Shown: positions 51,695 to 61,555, counted from the stretch's first letter. The stretch: 64,000 nucleotides of DNA from Sphingobacterium sp. B16(2022) (GCF_012030425.1 NZ_JAAUVN010000001.1:1736001-1800000), one strand, 5' to 3'. Notes: a model not told the origin generated them from the sequence alone. Program-made: numbers and translations.

Positions 51695-52381
51695 ATGAAC
51701 GAGTTAGAATTAAAAAAGCTTTGGCAAACCGCACAGGAAAAGTTGGATACTAACCTGGCTATCAGCACACAAAATACAGCAGCTATTACGCACATAAAAG
51801 TGGCGCATTTCCTATCATCAATGAAGCCTGTCAAGCTTTTTACGATCTTAGTGGGGGTCGTCTGGGTCGGTTTTTTAGGAACACTAGTCGTTTACTTATT
51901 CTTATACGCTTTCCCTAAAACAAATCTCTTTTTTCTGTTTTCAGCCACGGTTCAAGTCATGCTGTCGGCCATTGCATTGATCACCTATAGCTACCAGCTT
52001 ATCACCATTTATCAGGTCGATATCAGCGGCCCCATCTTAGATACACAAAAGAAAATAGCTCATTTAAAATCAACCACCTTATGGGTCACCCGTCTACTTT
52101 TCTTACAGTTACCGGTCTGGACCACCTTTTATTGGAATGATAGCATGCTGGACAATGGAAGCTGGCTGTTATGGTTTTTACAGGGCAGCATAACCCTTGC
52201 ATGCACTTATCTGTCCATTTGGCTTTTCATCAATATCAATTTTGAAAATAGGGATAAGAAATGGTTTCGCTTTATTTTCAACGGCAATGATTGGACACCC
52301 CTACTAAAGTCAATAGAACTTTTAAAACAGATTGATGCCTATCAAAATGACAATAAACCACAGCAAAGCAACCTGAGTTAA
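51695..52381 (+). CDS. Four-span membrane protein, candidate anti-sigma partner
   Basis: This 228-residue protein has a cytosolic N-terminus of about 45 residues (MNELELKKLWQTAQEKLD...), then spans at about 46-72, 78-100, 126-146 and 155-180, and a soluble tail. The N-terminal helix before the first span is where anti-sigma factors bind their sigma, and the gene starts 12 bases after the ECF gene. However, no zinc-binding HxxxCxxC motif or FecR domain is present. Control of the sigma factor is inference from position only. Confidence 0.7.
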   Translation: MNELELKKLWQTAQEKLDTNLAISTQNTAAITHIKVAHFLSSMKPVKLFTILVGVVWVGFLGTLVVYLFLYAFPKTNLFFLFSATVQVMLSAIALITYSYQLITIYQVDISGPILDTQKKIAHLKSTTLWVTRLLFLQLPVWTTFYWNDSMLDNGSWLLWFLQGSITLACTYLSIWLFININFENRDKKWFRFIFNGNDWTPLLKSIELLKQIDAYQNDNKPQQSNLS

Positions 52382-52860
52382 ATCCTTAATAAATCCCACC
52401 ATTCGGCTATTCGACGATTGTTATGCAATAACATTTGTTCGCATTTTTCTTCATCTTTTTATTAAACCGAAAAGATGAAGAAAATAAACAAATTAACGAC
52501 ATTTAGCCACCAATTAACACCTCAAAACCGGCTATTATTTCGTATATTTATCATCTAAGAATAATGCATCTTGAGGCCTTCAAAATAGACATTTAAACAA
52601 CCTACACCCCATATTTGCAGGCTGTTTTCACTGCGTTTTTTTTATCCTTGTAGAATATTCGCAGACGCAAAAAAATACTGTTGCGGGAACTTGAAAAATA
52701 AGGATATATTTTGATCCAAAGCAGTACATGAACACGGCTGCCAAAAAATTAAAAATAGGAACTCTTACTTGTCAATAGACCCTATTCGCAGGATACATTT
52801 CTTAAAGAATAAAACATCATAAGCTGTGCACATACGGCACTAATTAAAAAACAACATACA
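52382..52860. other. Non-coding gap with one hairpin
   Basis: About 480 bases without a gene. At 52445-52484 a perfect 15-base inverted repeat (TTTTCTTCATCTTTT with loop of 10) could act as a terminator for the sigma operon. I see no consensus promoter for the TauE-type gene and no gene remnant. Confidence 0.5.
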
Positions 52861-52861
52861 G

Positions 52862-53599
52862 ATGGATATCATACTGATCAAAGTACTGGGTATAAATTTT
52901 ATTGCAACATTAGTCAGATCGACATTTGGATTCGGCGAAGCCTTAATCGCAGTGCCGTTATTAAGTTTTATTCTCCCGCTCGATATTGCAGTTCCCATGT
53001 CCGTCATGTTATCCGTCGCTATTGCCTTATTGGTCGTCGTTCAGGATCACAAAAAAATAGATGTTAAAAGTACCAAATACCTCGTACTTGCCGCATTGAT
53101 CGGCCTGCCAGCCGGTTTGGGTATGCTGCTGTATGGCAACGATAAATTGATTAAAATCGGATTGGGAATATTACTAATTGCATATTCAATCTATGCCTTA
53201 ACTGCTAAAAACACACAGGCTAAAACAGCAGATCATAACAGCTTATGGCTCTGGACCTGTGGTATAGCTTCAGGTGTATTGGGTGGAGCCTTTGGCATCA
53301 ACGGTCCTCCGCTCGTTGTATACGGAAAAATCAAAGGCTGGAATCCCAGCGAATTTAGAGCAACCTTACAAGGTTATTTTTTACCTGTCAGCTTCATCAG
53401 CGTAGTCGGTTATTATTTTAAAGATCTCATCACAGAAGAAGTTGTCCTCTATTTCTTAAAATCAATACCCGTTATGATTCCGGCTATCTATATCGGCAGA
53501 TGGTTAAACCACCGGATCGAACATAAAAAATTCTTTATATACGTGTACATCGGATTGATCATAATCGGCCTTGTCTGTATTATCAATACATTTATATAA
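52862..53599 (+). CDS. TauE/SafE-family exporter
   Basis: This 245-residue inner-membrane protein has about eight spans in two repeats, each opening with a conserved acidic or glycine turn: STFGFGEALIAVPLLSF in the first and GGAFGINGPPLVVYG in the second, both hallmarks of TauE/SafE. Family members export sulfite, sulfoacetate or related anions, or act as permeases of unknown scope. It stands alone; no sulfur-metabolism gene is adjacent. Substrate not assigned. Confidence 0.9.
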   Translation: MDIILIKVLGINFIATLVRSTFGFGEALIAVPLLSFILPLDIAVPMSVMLSVAIALLVVVQDHKKIDVKSTKYLVLAALIGLPAGLGMLLYGNDKLIKIGLGILLIAYSIYALTAKNTQAKTADHNSLWLWTCGIASGVLGGAFGINGPPLVVYGKIKGWNPSEFRATLQGYFLPVSFISVVGYYFKDLITEEVVLYFLKSIPVMIPAIYIGRWLNHRIEHKKFFIYVYIGLIIIGLVCIINTFI

Positions 53600-53683
53600 A
53601 CATTGTACAGTTATCTTTGGAGCGCTACAGACTGTTATTCTCGCATAATGTTCACCTGCATGAGCTGCTTTTACGTAATACCG

Positions 53684-53796
53684 TACCCGTACTAATCGAT
53701 ATCCACAGCAAGAAAGCAGGAATCAATCTTGTTGTGGCAAATTTAGCCAGATTTTCAAATAAGATTGACTCCAGATTTAAGGTAATTGGACTTTGA
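53684..53796 (+). pseudogene. Possible thioredoxin-fold gene remnant
   Basis: The plus-strand frame reads HELLLRNTVPVLIDIHSKK, then ANLARFSNKIDSRFKVIGL and TGA. The NTVPVLIDI and RFKVIGL parts resemble the first two core strands of a thioredoxin, with the WCGPC active site lost. It lacks a start and overlaps the 3' end of the opposing gene at 53777. The resemblance is short and could be chance. Confidence 0.3.
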
Positions 53797-54880
53797 AGAC
53801 ACGATACGGTAATTCCGTTCTGTTCTTTCCATTGCTCCAATTTGGATCCTGTGGAAGTTGAGCACAAGAAAAATACAGAAAGCCATCTGTTCCGATGCCT
53901 AGTGAATCTGGCCAGAGTAACCTTGAATCCTGTACTAAAGTATGCAACTGACCATCTGGACTTAAATACTTAATGGTATAGTCCAAGGAATTGGTTAAAT
54001 AAATATTGCCCTTTTTATCGGCAATCAGTCCATGTGTTACACCCACATCCCCCATATCTTCAACTTTCGACTCCAATTCTTTCTCGGTCAAAGATTCATC
54101 GGTCAAATATTTCGTTTCGATGCGATATAAATGTGTTTTATTAATCGGTTTAAAATAAAAATATTTAAAATCATGCGTTAAAGCAATACCATTCACATTT
54201 GACATAAACGGTTTACCGTTTTTATCCCGCATTTCCACTCCATCATACACAAGTATCAGATCAGGATCGGCTAAAGTAAAAGATGTCTTTTCTAAAACTT
54301 GACGTGTTTTCCCTGTTGCTAAATCCAGTACAACGATTGCCGCTTGACCAGGATCTGATAGATAGGCTTTATTCTTTTGGACATCAACACGCACATCGTT
54401 CAAACCCGATTTAGATTTATCCAGATCATCAAAGTTGTAGCGCTTCTCAACTTGATTTGTCCGGGTATTGATTTTTAATAATTTGAACTGCCCTTCTGCA
54501 GCTTCACCTTTATCACCAAAAATAGAACCTGATGGTGCAGGTTTCGAATCCAATACCCAAAGAAAATCATTCGCATCAACATACAAATCCTGGACGCTCA
54601 CAAAATGCCCGTTTTCTTCGCCCGGTTTATTCCATTCTTCATTCGGATAAGGAACACGCTCACCGTTCACAATTTCTGTTAATCCGTACTGATAATCGGT
54701 ATTTTGTTTCGGAAAAGCCACAAATAGCCGATTAGCAGTGTTTACACTTACGCCAATGGCCCGATATTTCCCAAAAGAAGCGGCTTCTATCAGCGCATCG
54801 CTGTGGTATTGCTGAGCTAAAGTATGATCCATAATTCCGAATAAAGTCAGTACAAAGACCATGTTATTGATCCATTTCAT
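53777..54880 (-). CDS. Exported royal-jelly/yellow-like (MRJP) beta-propeller
   Basis: This 367-residue protein has a signal peptide (to about residue 22, TLAQ) and a six-bladed propeller of the major royal jelly protein family, as seen in VQDLYVDANDFLWVLDSK, LNDVRVDVQKNKAYLSDPG, SNVNGIALTHDFKYFYFKP and DKKGNIYLTNSLDY. Bacterial members are thought to be gluconolaconase-like or ligand-binding; the calcium-site residues of SMP-30 are not evident. It should be periplasmic or secreted. It is the only gene between the TauE-type exporter and DUF3861. Confidence 0.85.
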   Translation of the reverse strand: MKWINNMVFVLTLFGIMDHTLAQQYHSDALIEAASFGKYRAIGVSVNTANRLFVAFPKQNTDYQYGLTEIVNGERVPYPNEEWNKPGEENGHFVSVQDLYVDANDFLWVLDSKPAPSGSIFGDKGEAAEGQFKLLKINTRTNQVEKRYNFDDLDKSKSGLNDVRVDVQKNKAYLSDPGQAAIVVLDLATGKTRQVLEKTSFTLADPDLILVYDGVEMRDKNGKPFMSNVNGIALTHDFKYFYFKPINKTHLYRIETKYLTDESLTEKELESKVEDMGDVGVTHGLIADKKGNIYLTNSLDYTIKYLSPDGQLHTLVQDSRLLWPDSLGIGTDGFLYFSCAQLPQDPNWSNGKNRTELPYRVFKVQLP

Positions 54881-55112
54881 TATTTTAATCTATTTTAGTT
54901 TAAGTACAGTCCAATAAGCATTACAACCGTGCGTAATGCAAAAAAGCGATAGCAAAGCAACTTCCAACATTTAATTTCCACTGATAGCAAATAGCTATTC
55001 CATAAAATCAAGAACCTGTGCTAAGCACATCTTTTCCTATTTTATACAATTGGTATCGCGCAAGCTGAAAGGCATGTGATCACTACTTTGCTATGGCCAT
55101 TCCGCTATCCTT

Positions 55113-55403
55113 TTAACTACTTTTCAATTTCTTCATAAATTCTAAAATTGCCGGACGTAAATCCTCAAACAAAGGATTTTCTTTGTTTTTCAGCATAACT
55201 TCCGTAAACAATTTCAGTCCCAAAGCAAATTCAGTCGCTGTTTCCTTATTATCAAAAATCTGTTTCGAACTGATCACCTCAAAAATGTTGAACAGATCAT
55301 CATGATTATCAAAATTTAAATGTAAAGATTTTGTTCCCGCATCCCCATTCTTCAGACTAACTTCTTTTAATTCTAATTGATAAGCATTATTTCTTTTTTC
55401 CAT
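55113..55403 (-). CDS. DUF3861 family small protein
   Basis: This 96-residue cytosolic protein matches DUF3861 in length and in the pattern YQLELKEVSLKNGD...LHLNFDNHDDLFNI, with a C-terminal helix (LFEDLRPAILEFMKKLKSS). Function is unknown for the family. Its ATG is six bases after the stop of the aldo/keto reductase, so the two form one operon. No terminator is obvious downstream in the 230-base gap to the next gene. Confidence 0.82.
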   Translation of the reverse strand: MEKRNNAYQLELKEVSLKNGDAGTKSLHLNFDNHDDLFNIFEVISSKQIFDNKETATEFALGLKLFTEVMLKNKENPLFEDLRPAILEFMKKLKSS

Positions 55404-55409
55404 AGCTCT

Positions 55410-56393
55410 CTAAAAATTACTAACAAATTCATTAATGGTATCTATTTCTTCTTGACTTAAATGGATCGCAATTGCCTGCGCATTTTGAACCGCTTGATCT
55501 GCATTTCTTGCTCCTGCCAAAGCAATAGTAATCCCCGCTCTTTCTATGGTCCATCGCAACACCAACTGGGCTAAGGTAGCATGATGCTCATCAGCAATCG
55601 GTTTTATTTTCGCCAGTAAGTCATTGGTCTTAGCAATAAATTCAGGCTGAAAATGCGGTAAATTTGCACGGTGGTCTCCTGGTTGAAATTGATAATCCGT
55701 TGTTATCTTAGCTGTCAGTAACCCTCTTTGTAATGGACTATAAGCTAAAATCGATTTATTGTTCACCACACAGTAAGAAACGGTTTCCTCTTCAATACCT
55801 CGATTCACCATACTGAAAGGAACTTGATTAGATACCAATTTCAACGTTTTTTCAGCTTCCTCCATTTGTGAGGCACTATAATTACAGACACCGGCATAGC
55901 GCACCTTGCCCTGTTCAATCAACCGGCCTACGGCTTCAAACGTTTCACTTATTGCAGTTGTCGTATCGGGCCAGTGAATTTGATACAGATCAATATAATC
56001 TGTCCCTAGACGGCGTAAACTCTGTTCACATTCGTAAATAATACTGTCCTTCCCCGCAAACTTGTAGATATCGATCGCTTCACCCGCATTGTTTTTACTA
56101 TGCATTGCTAAATTCCCCTCTGCCAGATCCCAACGCATGCCAAATTTGGTCAATAGCTGGACCTTATCCCGCGAAATTCCCTTAATCGCCTCACCGACGA
56201 TTTCTTCACTCGTTCCCTGACCATAGATCGGTGCAGTATCGATAGCCGTTACACCGACATCATAAGAAGCTTTGATCGCTTCGATTGCATCGTTTCGATC
56301 CGTACTGCCCCACATCCAACCTCCAGCGGCCCACGCACCGAAAGTAATCGCTGAAATCTCTAAATCACTATCTCCTAATTTCCTGTATTCCAT
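55410..56393 (-). CDS. Aldo/keto reductase (AKR11/12-like)
   Basis: This 327-residue NADPH-type reductase has the (beta/alpha)8 text MEYRKLGDSDLEISAITFGAWA, catalytic D-x-x-Y in AIDTAPIYGQG, K in LLTKFGMRWD and H in LYQIHWPDT. The ITIALAGARNADQAVQNAQAI region binds the cofactor phosphate. GxWxWG near residue 28 fits the YgdS/IolS-like subgroup. It is followed six bases later by DUF3861, and an AraC regulator lies upstream on the same strand; 188 bases separate them with no clear -7 element. Confidence 0.94.
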   Translation of the reverse strand: MEYRKLGDSDLEISAITFGAWAAGGWMWGSTDRNDAIEAIKASYDVGVTAIDTAPIYGQGTSEEIVGEAIKGISRDKVQLLTKFGMRWDLAEGNLAMHSKNNAGEAIDIYKFAGKDSIIYECEQSLRRLGTDYIDLYQIHWPDTTTAISETFEAVGRLIEQGKVRYAGVCNYSASQMEEAEKTLKLVSNQVPFSMVNRGIEEETVSYCVVNNKSILAYSPLQRGLLTAKITTDYQFQPGDHRANLPHFQPEFIAKTNDLLAKIKPIADEHHATLAQLVLRWTIERAGITIALAGARNADQAVQNAQAIAIHLSQEEIDTINEFVSNF

Positions 56394-56581
56394 TGTTTTT
56401 TATATTTTATGTTCTAAAATTCTAATTCCTTGATCATATTTCTCACTTCAGTTTTCCGACCGGCTAAGGTCATACTCTTATAAAACAGTTAACTTGGGAT
56501 GTTGTTTCCTGCTAACCTGAATATCGTCGTAGCTCAACTCAAAAAACGATTTGCCTAGCTGCCCACATATTAGAGCGAAAC

Positions 56582-57361
56582 TTACATCGTTTTAAAATCA
56601 GTCGGACGCATATTGGTCAGCTGGGAAAATGTATTACTGAATGCCGAAATATTCGAATAGCCCACTTCATAGGCAATTTCGGTAATCGTAAGATCCGTGT
56701 CCTTCATCAATTCCATCGCACGGATCACCCGCAGCATTTTCACATACTGCACAATAGAAATATGCAATTTGCTTTTGAACAACCGCGTTAAAGTCCTTAC
56801 ACTATAACCAAAAGTTCTGGCGATGTCCTCCAGCGTCAAAGATTCACTTATTTTCGAACGTAAATAGTTCGTGATAGCATTCAGACGGGTGTCATCAGTA
56901 ACTGGAAGCTGAATTGCAAATTTCTTCAGATGCTCCTTCGGCAACAGGTTTTTCACCGTATTCAAAAACTCAAATTCCCAGGACCCCTGAAAAAAATCAC
57001 CCTGCCATTTTTCACTGAAGACAAGCATTTCGGACAAGAGCTTACTCACCGGATAAATCCCCAGTTCATCGTAAAAACCAGCATCACCTTGACTGGGGTA
57101 ATAAAAATTGATAATCTGTAAATCCTTGGTATTGAACATCAGATTATGGGAAAAATGGCCCGGGATCCAGATATAATGATTAGAAGGAATATAATAGTCC
57201 CTTTCCTGCGTCTGCAGATAAGCAATCCCACCGTAAACCAGTAAAAGCTGTCCCTTATCATGCTGATGGGCGAGCAATTGCTGTTCCGTCTGTTGACGGA
57301 TCACCAAAATCGAATCGGGATTCTGATCGATATTCTTAATGAGCTGCTCCAAAAGATCCAT
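56582..57361 (-). CDS. AraC-family regulator divergent from the efflux operon
   Basis: This 259-residue regulator has an N-terminal cupin (IWIPGHFSHNLMFNTKDLQIINFYYP) and a C-terminal AraC domain (LTLEDIARTFGYSVRTLTRLFKSKLH, then ITEIAYEVGYSNISAFSNTFSQLTN and PTDFK). The frame extends to 57433, but the ATG at 57361 gives the expected start MDLLEQ. It is divergent from the TolC-HlyD-MFS operon with a 95-base gap, the classic layout for a drug-efflux activator or repressor, and also lies upstream of an aldo/keto reductase. Confidence 0.9.
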   Translation of the reverse strand: MDLLEQLIKNIDQNPDSILVIRQQTEQQLLAHQHDKGQLLLVYGGIAYLQTQERDYYIPSNHYIWIPGHFSHNLMFNTKDLQIINFYYPSQGDAGFYDELGIYPVSKLLSEMLVFSEKWQGDFFQGSWEFEFLNTVKNLLPKEHLKKFAIQLPVTDDTRLNAITNYLRSKISESLTLEDIARTFGYSVRTLTRLFKSKLHISIVQYVKMLRVIRAMELMKDTDLTITEIAYEVGYSNISAFSNTFSQLTNMRPTDFKTM

Positions 57362-57363
57362 AT

Positions 57364-57428
57364 GGCCCAATTTAACAAACTTTAGGCTAATTATATAAAA
57401 CACCTGCTCTTTTCTTCCAATAATTTTG
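57364..57428 (+). promoter_or_regulatory. Efflux operon promoter region
   Basis: The -7 element TAATTTTG lies at 57421-57428, 28 bases before the TolC start. Upstream, GGCCCAATTTAACAAAC (57364) and GGCTAATTATATAAAAC (57385) agree at 11 of 17 positions with a period of 21, a weak candidate AraC site. Confidence 0.45.
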
Positions 57429-57456
57429 CACAAAGATTATTATACAGCATACAAAA

Positions 57457-58785
57457 ATGAAACAGTACCCCTTTTTAATCATCGCATTGATCGGCAATCT
57501 TTTCCTCACACAGGCTTCTTTCGCACAAGCTCCTGATAGCACCTGGACATTGGAAAAGATATGGGATCTCGCCGCAAAGCAGAACCGGCAGCTGCATCTG
57601 GCGGATTTAAGTGTACAGGAAAGCAGGACCAGTATCCAGGAAGCACGGGACAAACTGCTTCCCGATCTGGCAGTATCCGGAAATTACGCCCTTAACTCCA
57701 AATTTCTAATTTACGACAACGGTCTCTTTTCAAAACCGCAGGATGTTCCTGTTTCCAGTTATGGCTATGGCTTTGGTTACAGCCTGGATTTCAACATTTA
57801 CAATGGCGGAAGGGATAAACGAAATATCCACATCAAACAAGAAGAGCAACAGCGCAAACAAGTTGAATTTGAACTGCAACATGACAACATCAAGTTTGCC
57901 ATCGCCATGGTCTATTACGAGCTGTACAAGTATCTACGATACCATGAATTTCTGCAGACAGAAATTAAAACTGAAAAACAGCAGCTCAGCAGCATCCAGA
58001 GCCTACATAAAAATGGTGTCGTCCTCAAAAGTGACGTCTTACGTACTTCGGTCAAGCTCTCGCAATTGGAACTCAGTTTGTCGGACGTGGAGAAAAAAGT
58101 AGTGCTGGCCAAACAGCGTCTCAATATACTCATCGGAAGAAACGAAACCGAACCATTGGAAATTCCTATTCAGGATATCGTGAACTTAGAGGCAGGCAAT
58201 AGGGCAGCTTATGCAAGCTATCAGGCAGAGGCTCTCAGTCAATCGCCGGAATTTAAAATCACCCAAAGTGATATCAAAATCAGCGAGCTTCAGATCAAAC
58301 AGGCAAAATCCACCTTGCAGCCTAAGATCTCCTTGTATTCACATTACAACTACACGTATCCGCAAGTATCCTTTTATCCCTACTCCAACGATCCCTGGGG
58401 CTATGGACAGACCGGTATCAAGATGCAGTTTGCGCTAGACAACCTCTACAAAAGCAAACATACCATCGCACAAGCACGCAATCTCAGCGAACAGCAGAAA
58501 GAAAAAGCAAACATCAAAAAAGATGAAATTTCGGTCAGGGTCAAAGAAGCATACCTGCAACAGCAACAGGCGCTCGAAAGCGTCACAACAGCAACCGACA
58601 ATATCATCCAGACGACCGAAACTGTGCGGGTCATCCGAAACAGCTACCTCAATCAGGAATCCCTGCTCACCGATCTGCTCGATGCAGAGAACATCCTGCT
58701 GGAATCAAAATTTAATTTAACACAAGCACAGGTCAATCTAAAATTAAGCCATATCAAGCTTCTGCTGATTACAGGAGCACTTTAA
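57457..58785 (+). CDS. TolC-family outer-membrane efflux channel
   Basis: This 442-residue outer-membrane protein has a signal peptide (to about FAQA at 24) and the two OEP repeats of TolC, rich in long coiled-coil helices (QNRQLHLADLSVQESRTSIQEARDK; LLTDLLDAENILLESKFNLTQAQVNLKL). It would form the trimeric exit duct of a tripartite pump. It heads an operon: the HlyD-type adaptor follows after 11 bases and the MFS pump two bases after that. Codon and base use are visibly richer in G+C than in the genes before 57 kb. Confidence 0.93.
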   Translation: MKQYPFLIIALIGNLFLTQASFAQAPDSTWTLEKIWDLAAKQNRQLHLADLSVQESRTSIQEARDKLLPDLAVSGNYALNSKFLIYDNGLFSKPQDVPVSSYGYGFGYSLDFNIYNGGRDKRNIHIKQEEQQRKQVEFELQHDNIKFAIAMVYYELYKYLRYHEFLQTEIKTEKQQLSSIQSLHKNGVVLKSDVLRTSVKLSQLELSLSDVEKKVVLAKQRLNILIGRNETEPLEIPIQDIVNLEAGNRAAYASYQAEALSQSPEFKITQSDIKISELQIKQAKSTLQPKISLYSHYNYTYPQVSFYPYSNDPWGYGQTGIKMQFALDNLYKSKHTIAQARNLSEQQKEKANIKKDEISVRVKEAYLQQQQALESVTTATDNIIQTTETVRVIRNSYLNQESLLTDLLDAENILLESKFNLTQAQVNLKLSHIKLLLITGAL

Positions 58786-58796
58786 TTGTAAACACC

Positions 58797-59840
58797 ATGG
58801 ACAAAAATAAAACAGATAAAATTGTAGTCGCAATCACCAAATGGTTAGGCATCTTATTATTGGTCGGTATCAGCAGCTGGTGCGTCGTCTATTTCTGGAA
58901 AGGATATCAATACGAGCAAACCAACGATGCGCAGATCGATGCCTACCTCTCACCCGTAAACGCAAAAGTCGGTGGATACATCAGCAAGATTTATTTCCAG
59001 GATAACCAACAGGTAAAAAAAGGCGATACCTTATTGCTCATCGAAGAAAGTGAATACGGCCTGAAACAGGAAGCCGCATTGGCCGAACTGATGAGTTCAC
59101 GTGCAAAACTCCCGATCCTCAGTGCAAATGAAGATACTCAGCTCAAGACCATCGAAGTGATCAAAGCACATCTGTCCGGATCAAAGGCAAAACTAACACA
59201 GCAACAAAAAGAATTTAACCGCTATCAGAACCTGCTAGGCGAACAATCCACCACACAGCAGAAATTTGATCATGTGGAGGCAAACTTGGCCATCAATCAA
59301 GCAGATTATGATGAATCGCAGGCTAATCTGCAGGTTGCGCAGTCCAGACTGCAAGATTTCAAAGCCCAGCGATCGGCGATTGAGGCCGAAATCCGGATCA
59401 AAGAAGCGCTGCTCAAAAGACAGGAATTGGATGTCCGCTACACCGTGATCACCGCACCTTTTGATGGGCAACTGGGTAAAAAAAATATTCAGGAAGGACA
59501 GTTGGTACAACCGGGACAGACCTTAGCATTTCTCACCAATGATACCGAAGAGAAATGGGTCGTGGCCAATTTTATGGAAACCCAGATCGGCAGCCTACAT
59601 ATCGGAAATACGGTCAACATTGAAGTTGATGCCTTTCCTGGAGAGCAATTCACCGGAACCATCCAATCCATTTCCCCCACTACTGGATCGCGCTACTCCC
59701 TGTTACCTCCCGATAATGCCACCGGTAATTTCGTGAAGATCATCCAGCGCATGCCTGTCCGCATTAAACTAAACCCAAGCCAAGGGCTAGCCAAACTCGC
59801 TGCCGGCATGAACGCACATGTATATGTGGTAAAAAATTAA
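58797..59840 (+). CDS. HlyD/EmrA-type membrane-fusion protein
   Basis: This 347-residue adaptor has one N-terminal span (about 13-32), a split lipoyl domain (NDAQIDAYLSPVNAKVGGYI near 42-60, and VRYTVITAPFDGQLGKKNIQEGQ near 215), a long helical hairpin between them (about 90-205), and a beta-barrel (GNTVNIEVDAFPGEQFTGTI). The layout and the final NATGNFVKIIQRMPVRI follow EmrA. It bridges the MFS pump at 59843 and the TolC channel upstream in the same operon. Confidence 0.94.
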   Translation: MDKNKTDKIVVAITKWLGILLLVGISSWCVVYFWKGYQYEQTNDAQIDAYLSPVNAKVGGYISKIYFQDNQQVKKGDTLLLIEESEYGLKQEAALAELMSSRAKLPILSANEDTQLKTIEVIKAHLSGSKAKLTQQQKEFNRYQNLLGEQSTTQQKFDHVEANLAINQADYDESQANLQVAQSRLQDFKAQRSAIEAEIRIKEALLKRQELDVRYTVITAPFDGQLGKKNIQEGQLVQPGQTLAFLTNDTEEKWVVANFMETQIGSLHIGNTVNIEVDAFPGEQFTGTIQSISPTTGSRYSLLPPDNATGNFVKIIQRMPVRIKLNPSQGLAKLAAGMNAHVYVVKN

Positions 59841-59842
59841 AG

Positions 59843-61432
59843 ATGCAAGCACATAAAATTCCTTTATTTAAACACTGGGTATCCGAGTGGCTGGCCAGAT
59901 CGGTTATCTTCGCAATCCTGATGACCTGCTTATTCAGTTTTGCTCTCTACAGCAGTCCTGTAACCGTGATGGGGTATTACGGCGTAGCACCCACAGATGT
60001 ACAATATGCCATGGTACTCATCTATGGATCCACAGTGACATTCTTGGCGCTCGATTCCCGTATTGTGAAATACTTCACCTCACGCAAATACCTCTTGATC
60101 GGATTAGCGACCAATGGTATCTGCACATTGATCTGCTTCCATAGTAAAAGCTGGCCCCTCTTTCTCGTCTGTCAATTTGCACAGGGCATCACCTGCGCAC
60201 TGCTATCGGGTATTATACTTCATCTGGTGTTCCCCAGGCTACATAGCACCCGGGCCAGAGTCATCGGGTACACCATTCTCTATGCCGGCATTCAGATTTC
60301 TATTCCACTTTATTCCATCTACTGCAGCATGGTGCTTCATTATCTGGATTTTAACTGGCTGTTTTACGGAGCCAATATCTTACTGCTGCTGCTCACCGCG
60401 ACCGTATTGATCACGATGGATGCCAAAGCAAGATTGCATAAAAAGATACCGCTCTATCAGGTGGACTGGATCGGCTACCTCTTCTATACCAGTTTTGTAC
60501 TGCTCTTGGGCTATATCCTGATTTACGGGAGGCAGCTGGGCTGGTTCAGCAGTACCGTGATCTGCCAGCTGGTTCTGGCCGCAGTGTGCATCCTCATACT
60601 TTTTATCATCAGAGAAATGCGGTTAAAACGTCCATTGATTAATCTGCGGATTTTCAAAGCGAAAAACTTTGTTATCGGTCTTTTACTGCTTTTTGTATTT
60701 TACCTCTTCAAAGGAAGTACAGGACTGACCTACAGCCATCTGGAAACGATCTTAAGAACCGATCCTTTACATACCATTCCCATTTGGTTGGCTGTCATAT
60801 CCGGAACAGTACTCAGTATGTATATAACAGCGCGCTTTATACTATTGGGAACCCATCTGATTCGGATGATCATCGTCGGATTTATCATCATGGGCTTGTA
60901 TTATAGCTATATGCTGCTCTTTATTTCCGTGACCGGATCGACAGCAGACTTTATACTGCCTATGTTTATCTATGGTATTGCGACGGGAGTTTTATTTGTG
61001 CCTATCGTAACCTTCACAGCATCCGCTGCTCCTGCTAAAATCGCTGTAAATGCATCACTCATCGGTATTCTGGCTCGATTTATCGGATTTTGCAGCAGTA
61101 TGGCAGTTAACAACGAACTGCAGTTATTTACCCGGGCCGCGGTTCAGGATCAGGTACGCCATTCGGTCAACCAGATCAATCCGCAGTTGCCCCTCGCCTT
61201 GCAACAGATCGAACAGACCTATCAAAATGCAGGTAATGACGGCTTAAAATCGCAGGTGGCCGCCAATGCCTTCTTCAATACCATGCTCAAAGAACAGATC
61301 CTCGCCCGCGCAAGCCGCGATTATTATGACCTGATGCTTACCGGAGTCGTACTGGTCATTATTATTCTGATCTTTTTACCCAAACTGCAGCAGGTGGTAC
61401 TGAGATTGACAAAATTCAATGTTCCTTATTAG
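59843..61432 (+). CDS. MFS drug-efflux pump (EmrB/DHA2-like)
   Basis: This 529-residue inner-membrane transporter has about fourteen spans, the number expected for DHA2-family pumps. The start MQAHKIPLFKHWVSEW is cytosolic. A signature region such as FAQGITCALLSGIILHLVFPR in span 4 resembles but does not fully match the EmrB motif C, so it is a diverged member. It begins two bases after the adaptor stop. With TolC and HlyD it would move toxic compounds from the inner membrane straight outside, driven by protons. Confidence 0.9.
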   Translation: MQAHKIPLFKHWVSEWLARSVIFAILMTCLFSFALYSSPVTVMGYYGVAPTDVQYAMVLIYGSTVTFLALDSRIVKYFTSRKYLLIGLATNGICTLICFHSKSWPLFLVCQFAQGITCALLSGIILHLVFPRLHSTRARVIGYTILYAGIQISIPLYSIYCSMVLHYLDFNWLFYGANILLLLLTATVLITMDAKARLHKKIPLYQVDWIGYLFYTSFVLLLGYILIYGRQLGWFSSTVICQLVLAAVCILILFIIREMRLKRPLINLRIFKAKNFVIGLLLLFVFYLFKGSTGLTYSHLETILRTDPLHTIPIWLAVISGTVLSMYITARFILLGTHLIRMIIVGFIIMGLYYSYMLLFISVTGSTADFILPMFIYGIATGVLFVPIVTFTASAAPAKIAVNASLIGILARFIGFCSSMAVNNELQLFTRAAVQDQVRHSVNQINPQLPLALQQIEQTYQNAGNDGLKSQVAANAFFNTMLKEQILARASRDYYDLMLTGVVLVIIILIFLPKLQQVVLRLTKFNVPY

Positions 61433-61519
61433 ATCTGAACAGATGTGCAAAAATAAATCGAAACCAATACAGCGCCTCTTTGTTTACCTAATGTCAGAAG
61501 GCAAAGCACATGTACGATA

Positions 61520-61533
61520 TTGATCTAGGTCAA
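61520..61533 (+). promoter_or_regulatory. FNR-type box upstream of YceI
   Basis: TTGAT-CTAG-GTCAA, one change from TTGAT-N4-ATCAA. Its centre lies about 43 bases before the start site predicted from the -7 element TATTTTTG at 61556-61563, the class II activator position. No -33 TTTG is present. Confidence 0.6.
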
Positions 61534-61555
61534 GAATTATAACGGTGTTAACCCT

